From: Conidiobolus incongruus B7586
Taxonomy: Eukaryota > Entomophthoromycota > Entomophthoromycetes > Entomophthorales > Conidiobolaceae
DNA: 10,770 bases
NCBI GenBank assembly: GCA_000697335.1
Contig: JNEM01011530.1
Coordinates: 1-10,770 of the forward strand
Direction of reading: 5' to 3'
Part shown: piece by piece, positions 1-10,417 of the stretch
Position numbering within the stretch: the first letter of the stretch is position 1
Layout: each line of letters starts with the position of its first letter
Program-made: the position numbers and the translations under genes
Notes under the pieces: generated by a model
What the model was told of the DNA's origin: nothing
Databases searched by the model: none
Seen by the model: the letters and a program-made list of their open reading frames with translations, nothing else

Positions 1-558
1 CCTGCTATTATCGATCACTCTAATGGTGATTTCCCAGAGTTTGAATCTGGGGCTATTTTGCTCTACTTGGCTCATCATCATGATCCTGAATATAAATTGT
101 GGCCTAAGGACGATAAACTTCAATCTGAAGTAATTCAATGGGTGATGTTCCAAATGGCTGGTATTGGTCCATTTGAAGGTCAAGCTCATCACTTTGCTCT
201 TGCTGCTCCAATCAAGATTGAATATGCTATCAATAGATATATCAATGAAACCAGGCGTTTGTTCTCTGTACTGAATCTTCGACTCGAAGGAAGAAAATAT
301 TTAGTTGGTGATCAATTAACCATTGCAGATATTGCATCTTATTCATATGTAGGATATGCTTACAACCTTGGAATTGACTATAATGACTTCCCTAATGTCA
401 AAGCATGGTTATACAATCTTGATCAACATCCCAAGTTTGTCAAAGGAATGAATGTTCCAGAACCAAGTCACTATATTGCTACTAGGAACGATACTGAGAA
501 GTATAAGAAAGCACTTGAAGAAGCTAAAAAGACTATTTATGGATATCTCACCAATTAA
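1..558 (+). CDS. Glutathione S-transferase, Ure2p-like fungal class (5' end outside window)
   Basis: This open frame enters from the left edge and gives 185 residues before a TAA stop. Aligned to the complete paralogue at 2843-3565 it lacks about 56 N-terminal residues: most of the thioredoxin fold, including the Thr/Asn glutathione loop, lies outside. What remains starts at the cis-proline (PAIIDH) and carries the Glu-Ser pair of the glutathione site (FESGAILLYL). The all-helical C-terminal domain follows, with the class signature QMAGIGPFEGQAHHF and the N-capping motif LVGDQLTIADIA. There is no intron in the visible part. By hand count about 124 of 185 positions match the paralogue, with most change in the last 35 residues and around SYSYVGYAYN, which may line the substrate pocket. 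The family conjugates glutathione to electrophiles or reduces disulfides in the cytosol; the substrate here is unknown. It is too short at the left edge to show whether the gene is intact. Confidence 0.93.
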   Translation, partial: PAIIDHSNGDFPEFESGAILLYLAHHHDPEYKLWPKDDKLQSEVIQWVMFQMAGIGPFEGQAHHFALAAPIKIEYAINRYINETRRLFSVLNLRLEGRKYLVGDQLTIADIASYSYVGYAYNLGIDYNDFPNVKAWLYNLDQHPKFVKGMNVPEPSHYIATRNDTEKYKKALEEAKKTIYGYLTN

Positions 559-585
559 ACACTTTTATCCCAAATTATATTATTG

Positions 586-591
586 AATAAA
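586..591 (+). terminator. Poly(A) signal of the left GST gene
   Basis: A canonical AATAAA lies 28 bases after the stop codon of the left GST gene, on the same strand. The spacing suits a short fungal 3' UTR. In DNA this AT-rich the hexamer also arises by chance, so position is the main support. Confidence 0.5.
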
Positions 592-1595
592 CTATATTTC
601 TATTATTAATTATTAATATTTTTTACTATAACAAGATATGATGATATTACTTTTAATCGTTTTGTGAATTATTTCTCAAGATTAGTCTTATAACCTCTAT
701 TAATACAGGTCGAAATAAATTTTAATACTTAAAATATTGATATTACATATAAAATTTCTAATATATTTGATTTTTTGAATTTCAATTATAATATTTTGAG
801 CCTGGATCTTTTATACTTAAAAATATGTTATTTAAAGTATAATAACTTTGAAATTTGCTTGGTATTCATTAGCTTTCCAATTATTTTTTTATATTTTAAT
901 GAATGGATTGTGATTTAAAATAAGATAAAGTAATTTGAACATTATATGAATTATAATTGAATATAAATATTTTATTTTATATCTGCAATCCTATCTAGAT
1001 TTAATCAAATGAATAAAAGAGATTAAATATTTTTATTTATCTTTTATAATTTGTAATTATGTAACTTATTATGATATGTCAGTATTCAATATTTATTGTT
1101 TAAAATCTTTTTATAATATTATCAAAAATTGTAATTTGATTCTCTATAGAAAATTAAAAATTTTGTTAAATATTTCAAAACTCAATAATTATATCACAAT
1201 TTTTCGTATTAAATATATAGTAAAAAATTCTTATAGATGATATATTATCATATATATTGATATCTGTATCAGGATGAAAAGATTTCAGAAGGTTGTATTT
1301 CATGGTTTTAAAAAAGAAATATTCAATATTTTATTAAAATGATTAAACTCATTACAATTTTAAAAAGATTTTTATCATAACTCATTAACGTTATATGCTG
1401 AATTTTTATAAGTTTTGGGAAACAAAGATCATGATTAGAAAATATTCGTAATATGATTTAGTTAATTATTTATTAATCCTGCTCTTTAACATATTGGGAC
1501 TATATGTCTTAAAGCTATTATTGATATGTTATAGCAAAATATTCAGAGAAAAAAACCTTTCTTTATTAATCTTGACATTTTAAAGTTTAAATAAT

Positions 1596-1610
1596 TCATT
1601 CAGTGAATGA
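1596..1610. repeat. 15-base perfect palindrome in the spacer
   Basis: TCATTCA and TGAATGA flank a single central G, giving perfect 7-base arms. It is less purely A/T than the surrounding palindromes and lies about 1 kb from either gene end. It could be a protein-binding site or chance; nothing else marks it. Confidence 0.3.
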
Positions 1611-2785
1611 TGTAGGTTTTGGAATAAATTCTAATAAAGGAGCTAAAGAGTATCACTTGATTATAGACTAACAATTATATCATGAGGAGGGGGTAATATG
1701 AACCTAATTATCAAATCTAGACAGACAAGTATTTTTAAAATATAAGATATAATATAATAATAAATTTACTTCATCCTAAGTAACAAAAAGCAGAATAATA
1801 ATTTACAGATCTATTTTTGGGAGTTTGTTTTGTTAAATTCAATTAATAATATTAATATTATATTCATGATATATAATTGATTATTGGTAGTAGACTGATA
1901 TCAAAATATATATTGAATATGATAATACTATGAAAGTAATTCTATATTTAATTGTCTCAACAATGTATTTTATCCTATAATATGTATTGTTCTATAATTG
2001 TTATTATTGAAATTTTTTAAATCAATATAACTTGTTTATTCCCAATAAACTATCAGTGGGGAACTTTTAAGCTAGATTGATATATTTCTTGTTTATATTT
2101 ATATATTCAGTGATAAAATGAAATTTTGAATTAATAAAATTAAAGAGTATAATAGAAAAAATATGCTATAAAAATATATATTAAAAAAATAAAATAAATA
2201 TTTATCAAAATCATTAAGAGATATAGTGATATTATATATTTATGATATTCTCCAAATTTAAGATATATCCATATTAGAATAAAAATTAAAATATATTATT
2301 GTATTAAAAATAAAACCAGAAAATTTTGAAATCAATATTCTAAAGGATTGAAAAATGGTATTTACTGACATATATAAGAGAGATTATGGTAGCTTTCATA
2401 TTCATTATTAATGAAATAATGTGTAATAGATTGAGCATATTTGATTTTAAGAAAAATGAATAAATTTAAATTGTTGAAGCAATGATATCATGTTCCCCTC
2501 TAAAACGGTAGAATATGAGATTGTGTATCTGATTTATCATTTAATTTTTGATTCTATGCACCTTTGAACAATTTGATATAGTTAATAGCATTAAACTTGC
2601 TCATTGCATAGTAACATTTATAATATCAATACACTATTTTTGATTAATATTTTTATTCAATTACATACATTTTTATATATTAAATTTGAAATTTGAATAA
2701 CATTTTCATTCAAATTATTTACAGAATTAAATTTAAAATAATTAATAAAAAACTACTAATTAATATAAAAGTCAAAAAAATAATA

Positions 2786-2791
2786 TTTATT
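2786..2791 (-). terminator. Poly(A) signal of the complete GST gene
   Basis: AATAAA on the minus strand (TTTATT on plus), about 52 bases downstream of the stop codon of the complete GST gene. The position is plausible for its 3' UTR. The AT-rich background weakens the call. Confidence 0.45.
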
Positions 2792-2842
2792 AAGTATATT
2801 TAATATTGGAAAATGATATAGTGAACCCAATCCAATTCAATT

Positions 2843-3565
2843 TTAATTTTTGCTACCAAAAATAGATTGTTTGGCTTTTTCGAATTGTTTCTTCAATTCT
2901 TCGGGATTCTGTCTAACCAAACGATACTCATTCTGTTCAGGAACATCCAATCCCTTAATCACCTTGGGATTCTGATCGAGTCTAGCAATCCAAGCTTTGA
3001 GATTAGGAAATTCGTCAATATCAATAGCCAGGTTGTAATAGTAACCAACCCATGGGAATGATGCAATATCAGCAATAGTTAGTTGATTACCTACCAAATA
3101 ATCTCTTCCTTCAAGGCGTTTATCCAAAACAGAATATAAACGTTTAGTCTCAGTAATATAGCGATTGATAGCATATTCAATCTTTTCAGATGCTGCAATA
3201 GCGAAATGATGAGCTTGACCTTCCATAGGACCAATACCAGCCATTTGGAACATTAGCCATTGAACAACCTCAGACTGAAGTTTGGGATCTTTAGGCCATA
3301 ATCTATGCTCAGGATCATAGTTTTGCACCAAGTAGAGCAAAATGGCGCCAGATTCAAATACTGGAAAATCATTGTTTGAATGATCAACGATTGCAGGAAT
3401 TTTGCCGTTGGGATTGATTTTCAATAGCCAGTCTTCCTTCCTGCCGATTTCTTCCCATATGAGGTTATGTACTTTGTAGTTGAGACCTAAAATTTCCAAT
3501 GCAATGGAAATCTTATGTCCATTGGGTGTAGCGTGGGTGTAAAAAGAGATATTAGACCGAGGCAT
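2843..3565 (-). CDS. Glutathione S-transferase, Ure2p-like fungal class, complete
   Basis: A 240-residue uninterrupted frame of normal length for fungal Ure2p-like GSTs. The thioredoxin-fold half (residues 1 to about 83) starts FYTHATPNGHK, with Thr13 and Asn15 where this class contacts glutathione. It continues to cis-Pro57 (NPNGKIPAIVDH) and the Glu71-Ser72 pair that binds the gamma-glutamyl group. The helical half (about 97-220) has QMAGIGPMEGQAHHF (107-121) and the N-cap LVGNQLTIADIA (157-168, Thr163 and Asp166). No Asn/Gln-rich prion-like N-terminus is present, so it is not the nitrogen regulator Ure2 itself. The likely role is cytosolic glutathione-dependent detoxification or disulfide reduction; the substrate is unknown. 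The ATG has A at -3, a TATA box lies 77 bases upstream, and no intron is needed. It lies tail to tail with its paralogue at 1-558, about two-thirds identical over the shared part. Family is sure, exact activity is not. Confidence 0.95.
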   Translation of the reverse strand: MPRSNISFYTHATPNGHKISIALEILGLNYKVHNLIWEEIGRKEDWLLKINPNGKIPAIVDHSNNDFPVFESGAILLYLVQNYDPEHRLWPKDPKLQSEVVQWLMFQMAGIGPMEGQAHHFAIAASEKIEYAINRYITETKRLYSVLDKRLEGRDYLVGNQLTIADIASFPWVGYYYNLAIDIDEFPNLKAWIARLDQNPKVIKGLDVPEQNEYRLVRQNPEELKKQFEKAKQSIFGSKN

Positions 3566-3641
3566 TGTTATGATTGATTATTTTGATATAATATTATTAT
3601 CTGAATAATATGATAATGTATTATAGCTGGGAATAATAGGG

Positions 3642-3649
3642 TTTATATA
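3642..3649 (-). promoter_or_regulatory. TATA box of the complete GST gene
   Basis: The minus strand reads CTATATAAAC, containing TATATAAA, 77 bases before the ATG. It is flanked by G/C bases (CAAAGAC on one side, CCC on the other), which sets it apart from the A/T-rich surroundings. A transcription start about 30 bases downstream would leave a 5' UTR of roughly 40-50 bases. Confidence 0.6.
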
Positions 3650-3704
3650 GGTCTTTGAGAGTTCAATTTCTATACTATGATATTCATATAATTCAGTATA
3701 TATG

Positions 3705-3722
3705 ATCACTCTAACTAGTGAT
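3705..3722. promoter_or_regulatory. Inverted repeat upstream of the complete GST gene, possible operator
   Basis: ATCACT and AGTGAT form perfect 6-base arms around CTAACT, about 140 bases before the ATG and 56 bases behind the TATA box. The position suits a binding site for a dimeric transcription factor. I do not recognise it as a known stress element, and a chance origin is possible. Confidence 0.3.
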
Positions 3723-4784
3723 ATAGTAAGATCTTGGTTTTAAATTATTAATCAAAATCAAGTTATCAAATTTAAATATAAATTGTTAAAAGGAAATTGT
3801 TATATTAATTTAAAAATTTGCCAATTTTGGATTTATAAATTTTTTCTTAAACTGGTTTTAATTAAAATACGATTCATTTATATTAATTTATACAATCAAT
3901 CAAAATCACAACTAAATTATCCAGTTTATAAATATAGTCAAGTTGTCTATGTAATGAAGGTCTGGACAGTTTAACTTTGTGTTTTTACAATCACTTTTAT
4001 TATTAAAATATCCAAAAATAGAATAAACAGAACATAGTATTAATTTGTAATCAATATTTCTATATATTGAATTTTTATTTTTTGAAACAAAAAATTAACA
4101 ATGTATTCTTAACCAAGATACTGAATAGATATAATCTTTGTATCATTAGTCAATATATAAATAATAGTATTATTTTCGGAAATTTTTTATAAATTATACA
4201 GGTTTTTGGAATATTTATTTAAAAAAATTTTTTTGATATAAATTTTTGAGTATTGTTAAAATAAATAATATTATTAATAGTTTTCACATTCATCCTATTC
4301 TTTCATTCCTAAAAATCATATCAAAATGATTAATTATTATATTGTCTATGTTATTTAACTATTTAAATACCAAATTTTGGTGTTACCAACTGTTGATTAA
4401 AATAAATTATTATATTATATAATAGAAAATGAAAATTATAAAAATATATTTAAAATAGAATATTAAGTATTTATATCTATATAAAAAAATTAAATTTCCA
4501 TGACAAATATAAATGTGTACTTATTAGCTGTATTTTATTTAATTTTATATATTCAAATTAATAATAATAATATTTTTCAAAATATTTATTATTATAACAT
4601 TCTTATTATTTAAGTTGAGCATAATTATAAATTTTACATAATATAATATAATTTATAATATTAATAGTTCAATTTTTCTCAGATTATTCAAATTATTACT
4701 TTATATTTTGAATAATGGGAATTTTTTGCAATTAAAAATAAATAAATAATTTAAATATTAATATATAAAAATAAATATATAATA
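3723..4784. other. AT-rich gene-free stretch between GST promoter and transposon debris
   Basis: About 1.1 kb with no supported gene. A 63-codon plus-strand frame at 3783-3974 has no recognisable motif and a composition typical of random AT-rich sequence. Up to about 4400 the sequence still holds some CA and TG steps. From there to 4784 it is almost pure A/T, including an imperfect hairpin (about 4560-4595, AATAATAATAAT-type arms, one bulge). The left end of the mariner remnant should lie in or near this last part, but I could not identify its terminal inverted repeat. Confidence 0.55.
4369..4381. repeat. 13-base perfect palindrome
   Basis: ACCAAA and TTTGGT flank one central T, followed by GTTACCAACTG. 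Palindrome plus trailing CCAACTG loosely resembles the outward end of a Tc1/mariner-type inverted repeat that would point left. I found no convincing partner to the left, so it is listed only as a palindrome. Confidence 0.3.
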
Positions 4785-5111
4785 TAAATTTAATAGTTTC
4801 TTTTATTATTAATAACTTTTTGTTATATTTTTAGTAAAGATCTAATACTTAAACAATAGTTCTTTTTATTAAAGATTAAAATTTAATATTTTACAAATTA
4901 ACTAAATTTTTTACAAAAATTTTCTTTCTTATAAGCTGGTTTTTTAATTGCCTAAAGCAATTATAATTATATAAGTTATAATCTAAAGAATATACTAGAT
5001 GTGGTAGTTTTTTCCAGTTATTTTTAATTAGAAAGTTTTTTATAGCTTTAGATTTATATATTTTACAATTATCATATAAAATAATAGGTTTTCTTAAATT
5101 ATATTGAGAAT
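4785..5111 (-). mobile_element. Mariner-family (DD34D) DNA transposon remnant, transposase C-terminus
   Basis: On the minus strand a frame stays open from the LTR boundary at 5111 down to 4894, about 72 codons. It reads as the catalytic-core end of a mariner transposase. PIILYDNCKIYKSKAIKNF matches the family's HDNAxxHTA region, with the second catalytic Asp codon at 5071-5073. NNWKKLPHLVYSLD matches NWEVLPHxxYSPD. YNCFRQLKNQL matches DYHLFxxLKxxL. The third catalytic position falls exactly 35 residues after the second (34 between, as in DD34D) but is Asn (codon 4966-4968), so the copy is dead. The Asp-to-Asn and Pro-to-Leu changes fit G-to-A and C-to-T mutation. After a stop at 4891-4893 the same frame has further stops, with weak similarity (VLDLY, KYNKKL) to the usual C-terminal end, which family length places near 4785. 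The N-terminal half is missing, cut off by the retrotransposon at 5112. Terminal repeats were not found. Confidence 0.8.
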
Positions 5112-5505
5112 TGTAAGTGTAGTGGTAGTTAAACTAATATAGTATAGAAGAAAACTTAATATAAAAGTAGTGTGTATAGAACATGGTAATATAATGTAGC
5201 TGTAGTGTACAAGTATAAACAAAGTTTAATTAAGCTTCAAATTAGGATAAGTCACTAATATATTAAGATTTATATTAGGTAGTGTTAATATCCTATAATA
5301 TTAATAGAATATAGTCTCAATCTTAGAAATAATATAAAAGTAAAAAATAGTAATTAAGAGGAAAAAAAAAACCTAGTTTATTAAATAATTTAATGCTATT
5401 TATACAATTAATTAAACTTTATAAGTATAATATAATCATATAATTTATAGTTAATTAGATTATATGAAAGTATATATAAGAATTTAAAGAATTAGTCTTT
5501 TAACA
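5112..5505 (-). repeat. Left (3') LTR of the Ty3/gypsy element
   Basis: 394 bp, starting TG and ending CA on the plus strand (TGTAAGTG to TTTTAACA), the standard LTR termini. It aligns to 10418-10770 over its first 357 bases with mostly C/T and G/A differences and a few small indels. The copy keeps more C and G than its partner. Being next to the polypurine tract makes it the 3' LTR of a minus-strand element. The outer flank is AGAAT (5107-5111), the expected left half of a target-site duplication. Confidence 0.9.
5285..5304. repeat. Hairpin-capable inverted repeat kept identical in both LTRs
   Basis: TTAATAT and ATATTAA form perfect 7-base arms around CCTATA. The same 20 bases occur unchanged at 10591-10610 in the right LTR, inside a longer identical block. 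It may mark a regulatory or RNA-processing site of the LTR, or simply sequence with few RIP targets. Confidence 0.5.
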
Positions 5506-5512
5506 CTCCCCT
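5506..5512 (-). other. Polypurine tract of the Ty3/gypsy element
   Basis: The minus strand reads AGGGGAG directly before the TGTTAAAAG start of the 3' LTR. A purine run touching the 3' LTR primes plus-strand DNA synthesis in LTR retrotransposons. It also confirms the minus orientation and the inner LTR boundary. Confidence 0.75.
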
Positions 5513-8500
5513 AGTAAGTTTCTTAAAAGAGACACACTCCTTAAATTTTTACAAATAGGTATAATAGGTTAAAGTATTCTTAATATTTTCTAGAGGTTCT
5601 TATATAACTTCTTTAATAAGATAATCTATTTATTTTACATAAAAATAAAGCTTATTCCTAATAGATTTAAACTTAATTATATAATCAATATAGTATTCTT
5701 CTTCTCTATCTTAATTAATAATTAGATCTAGTTTTAAGGTTTTTAATTGATTAAGAAAAGTGTTAAAATCTTTAAAGTATGGTTTAATTTTGGATATGTA
5801 AAAGGTAAAGTTGATCCTCAAAGTTAGAGGTAATTCTAAGGTAATATTTTCAAAATTTAAATCAATAGATTAAATTTTATAGGGATTATAATATAATGGT
5901 AAGTATTTAAGATTTAAGCTAGATTTAAATAGGGTAGGTTTAAAAAAAATTATTCTAAGTATACAATTATACTAGTTTTATATTTAAAAGGGTTTCTAGA
6001 TAACTTTAAGTATTGTTGTTCTATAATCCTTTAATTTTCTTCTAAGTTAAATTTAACAAGGGAATTAATATGTTTGATATTAGATTAAAATTCAACAATG
6101 TCTAAAAATTAGTTGATTTAAAGTTTTAAAATAATTATTAAATTAAGATATTTGTTATAATTAATGAAATAAGGGTTAAAACTTGTTGATTTATTAATAA
6201 AGGTATTGAATGAATATTAGAGTTAGTAGATATAAGTATTTTAATTTAACTGACTAATGTTAATATAAGCTTTAATCATTTGCTTTAATGTTTTAATAGT
6301 TTTTTCAATAAGTTTATTAGTTTAGTGATGATTAATAATAAATATAGCTAGGTTAATCTTAAAGGAAAAAGATAGTGACTTCTAGAATTAAAAGTTGAAT
6401 TGTACATCTTTATCAAATATAATAGTTTGTGGAATTCTATAGTAGGTAAAGATATTAAAGAATAACAATTGTGCAACATCTTTAACTATAAAAGTTTTGA
6501 AACAAGGAATAAAATAAAAATATTTAGAAAATGAATCAATTATAATTAATAAGTTATTATAACCATTTATTAATTTAAAGATTTCTATGAAATCAAGCTA
6601 GATTTATTATTAAGTTTTATTAAAAACTTATAGGGGAATAAGTTTATTATATTTTAGTTGAGTATTATATTTAATTCTTTAGCATATATCATAGGTATTA
6701 ATGTATTTCTAAACTAATTTAACTAGGGAAGGTTAGTAATACTTTATTTTAATTCTCTCAGCAATTTTTAACTACTTTTAATATCCTCTAACAGGTAAAT
6801 TATAACATTCATCAAATATTATTTGTTAAATCTTAGGAATGTTAAGAATATATAGACAATTATTATAATATAGTAAGTTATTGATAATTTTAAATTTTTT
6901 AACATATTTTAATTAGTTTTCTAATAGTTTAAAGAGCTCTTCTTTAACTAAAATAAAGAAATTATTATTTAGTAATGTTTCTTAAAGTAGTTTAATAAAT
7001 TTTTTATTTCCTTTATTAATAATCATTAAGTTAATATTTGCTGGATTTTTATAATTAGAACAAAAGGGTAAATATATAAAATTTTTTAATAAAGTATCTA
7101 TAATTAAGTTTTATTAACTTAAGAGATATTATATAAAGAAAAGATAAGCTTAGATAGTTTTAATCTATCTAATTTATTTTCTTAATAAATACTTCTAAGT
7201 ATTTAAATAGATAAGTGATTTATAATCTGTAAATATTAAGAAAAAGTTATAAAATAAGAAATATAAGTAATTTTTAACTATTTCTACTAAAGTAAAGAGT
7301 TTTTATTTATAAACTAGGTATTTCAATTCAGCTAGTTTTATTTTTCTTAACCAGAATGTTATTAGTTTTAAAATAACATTTGTAAGGTTAAACTCAACTT
7401 ATTCTCTTTTATTTATTATTTTATCTTATAGTTATAGGGTAAAATATAAATTAAATTTAAACTAAGTTAACTATTTACTAATTGCAAAAGAATTAAAGTT
7501 AATTAAAATAATAGTAGGTAGTTTTAAATTAAAAATAGATAAAGCAAAAATATTAATAATATAGAAAATTAAAACATTTATACAGAAAATATATAGTGGG
7601 GTTTATTTAAAAAGAGAGTTTTTCTTTAAGAGATTAATAAAAAGAGTAGTAAATTCAATAAAAGAATCAATGAAATTTTTAAAGTAATTTAATAATCTAA
7701 GTATAAACATAAGCTAATCTTTATTTATAAGTATAATAAAAACTTTAACACCATTAAGTTTAGTTAGATTAATATTAATTCTTTAAGAAGAAATAATATA
7801 ACTATAGAATAAGATAGAAAAGGTAATAAAGATGTATTTTGATAATTTTAAAGGTAATTTATATTCTTAAACAATTTATAAAACTTAATTAACATGTTAA
7901 ATATATTCTTCTTTAGTTTTTAAATAGATTAAGATATTATTAAAGTAGGTGATAATAAAGTTATTAAAAATAAGGTTAAAAAGGGAATTGATAAATTAAG
8001 TAAAAATTACAAGGGTATTACACAATCTAAAGTTTATAACAGTAAATTTATAATAACATAAAAAAGTATTGAAAGTATTTAAAAAGATAGAATTTTCTTC
8101 AACTCTAATGTTGTAATATTTATTCTTAACATCTAGTTTAGTAAATATAGTTGATTTAAGTAGTTTATCTTTAATATTATATAGGTTTAATAATAAAGTT
8201 TTATCCTTGATAGTTTTAGAGTTTAAAACACAGTTATTAATATATAGTCTTTAACCACCATTAACCTTTTTTATAAAGAAAATTAAAGATTTTTATAGTG
8301 AGGAAAAAAGTTTAATATACCTATTTTTAAGTAGTTTTTAGATTTCTTCTTTTAAAGTTTGATATTGTTTAAAAGATAAATGGTAAATAAACTTTAAGTA
8401 TAGTTGTATACTAGGGAGTAATTTAATTTTATACTTAATATTATATTTAAAAGGTAATTTATCTATAAATTCAAAAACATTAGCAAATTAACTTATTGTA

Positions 8501-10417
8501 TTATATAAGAAGTGGTTATTAAATATAACTTTATTGAAATTAACAAATAAAGTACTAATAAATAAGTAATAAACAAATATATGTCCTTATAAATTATTAA
8601 GGTTTTTAATTAGTTTTTTACATTAGTTTTTGTTTATAATAATAAAATTATTTGCTATAATTATAGAGTTAGTGTTAGGTATAGTATTTAATAGTTTTAT
8701 AATAAAGTAATATAAGTTTTTTAAGATTAATTCCACTATTTTTTTTAGAATATAAAAGAAATAGATTTGTAACTTTTTAAAGTAATATTTATAGATATAA
8801 AACTATAATATTTAAACTAATTTTAACCTAGTATAAAATTATAACTAATGTTACTAACTAAAAATTTAATATATTAAAAGTAATTAGGGGGTAATAATAA
8901 ATATCTAGATATAATACCAGATGTTTATTCTATTAAGTTGTTAGCATATTTAATTATTAAGTTATTTTTTTAGATAGGTAAAGATAGCTTTACAATAATA
9001 AAAGAAGAGATAATACAATTAAAACAACTAAAATTAATTAAAACACTAACAAGTGTGTTTATAAAAGAATTAATTAACATAAACAATAGGGTAATAGTTA
9101 AAGGTAAAGAATTATAAGGTAGATTAGTTACTAAAATATTTTTAGTTTCTAATAGTTTAATTAGTTAGATTTCTCTAGTATAAATAGTTTAATTTGTGGA
9201 ATCAGTAGTTTATTGGAACTTTTGTAGATTAAATTAGAATCTACTAACTAATTATAAAAAAGGTAATTTTAAAGTTATATTAGTATTATTCAAGTTTAAT
9301 TTATGGTTGGTAAGTTAAGATTATTAAAAATTAAACAAATATTTCTTCTTTAAAGGGTATTTATTAATTCTATAGTTAACTTAAGTTTTTCAACAGTAAT
9401 AACAACCTTTGTTTGTTTTTAAATAAGCTTTAACTTCTTTACTAAAGGTTTTCTCATAAAGCTTTAAAGTAGAAACATCTATCATTTAAAATTTAAGTAG
9501 GTTAAAGTAAAGTTTAAAAGATTAATTATTAAGGTAAGAAAATTTAATTATAGAGTAAAAAATATCATTGATTATAATTGTTATATTACAAATGTTAGAG
9601 AAAGATATATTATTAAAGTGTTCTTTATTAACTAACTAGAGCTTTATTTGAAGGTTAAAGCATTATAATAGTTTGTAAATTTATTCTTCTTCAGTAATAT
9701 TTAATATGTTTAAACATATCTTATTAAATTTCTCAATTAATTATCTTGTAGAAGTTTTTTATTTAAGCTAAGAAAGTTTTTCTCTTGTTAATTAAATTTA
9801 ATTTTTTAAGTATTATTTCTCTTTAAAAGCTTTTTCTAATTATTTAAAAGTTTATATTTTTGTAGTAAACTATCCTCTTAAAGATTCTTTAGGATTAAAC
9901 TTATAATATGTTAACTATCAAGTATAAACAAATTTTTCTAAAAAAGAAGTGGTTAATTTAAAGATATTCTTTAAATCTTTATCTAAGATTAAATCAAGAT
10001 AATTCTTTATATTTTTAAGGTAGTTTTTAAGTTTGTAGAGGTTTTTAAAACTATCATAAGTAGTTAATTTATTTTTAAACATATTAAAGAAGTAGTTTAA
10101 TGTATTAATTATAGTGAAATAGCTAGTTTGTTAGATTTAAACTTTTTGAGACATGTTTTTTTAATCAAAAGTTGTTTAATATAAGCTTATTAGAGGGTAG
10201 TAAGCTTTTAAAAACTAAAGTCTTAGATTCACTTAGTAATTAAGCTATTATTATTATTAAAATAATATAAAGGTATTTTTTTTAGTGGTATTATAGTATA
10301 TAGTATTAAATTTAAATGAAATAAATTATAGATAAAATTTAAAATAGTAATAATTAGGTTTAATATAAATAGTTATTAATTTCTAGTAGGTTTTTAATAG
10401 TTTTATTGTTGTTACTA

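Larger units (their letters stand above)
559..2842. other. AT-rich spacer between convergent GST genes, no gene seen
   Basis: These 2.3 kb separate the 3' ends of the two GST genes. Stops are dense in all frames, and I recognise no coding segment, tRNA, transposon motif or long repeat. The base pattern differs from the retrotransposon further right: CA and TG steps are common (7 CA+TG against 6 TA in 1381-1440), so the spacer is AT-rich without the CA/TG loss expected of RIP. Poly(A) signals near both ends (586-591 plus, 2786-2791 minus) suggest it holds the two 3' UTRs and otherwise untranscribed DNA. A purine-rich GAGGAGGGGG at 1684-1693 precedes an ATG at 1698, but that frame closes after 15 codons. 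Confidence 0.7.

Noticed and set aside
58-60. TTG as a possible start codon of the left GST
   Set aside because: The frame continues upstream to base 1 with conserved GST sequence, so this is an internal Leu codon and the true start is outside the window.
1684-1745. Purine-rich GAGGAGGGGG before an ATG, like a bacterial ribosome-binding site
   Set aside because: The frame closes after 15 codons and the surroundings are eukaryotic, so a Shine-Dalgarno reading has no support.
559-2842. Possible further eroded transposon in the GST spacer
   Set aside because: No transposase-like reading was recognised on either strand and CA/TG steps are not depleted as in the element to the right.
2867-3061. 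64-codon plus-strand open frame
   Set aside because: It lies wholly antisense to the complete GST gene, whose conserved protein explains the open reading.
2843-3565. Identity as the Ure2 nitrogen regulator
   Set aside because: The protein begins directly with the thioredoxin fold and lacks the Asn/Gln-rich N-terminal region of yeast Ure2.
3783-3974. 63-codon plus-strand open frame
   Set aside because: No recognisable motif, rich in Ile, Leu, Lys, Tyr and Asn as expected of random AT-rich DNA, and no credible promoter or homology.
4945-4963. Hairpin TAATTGC-CTAAA-GCAATTA resembling a terminator stem
   Set aside because: It lies inside the mariner transposase reading (AATTGCTTTAGGCAATTA codes NCFRQL), so the coding sequence explains it.
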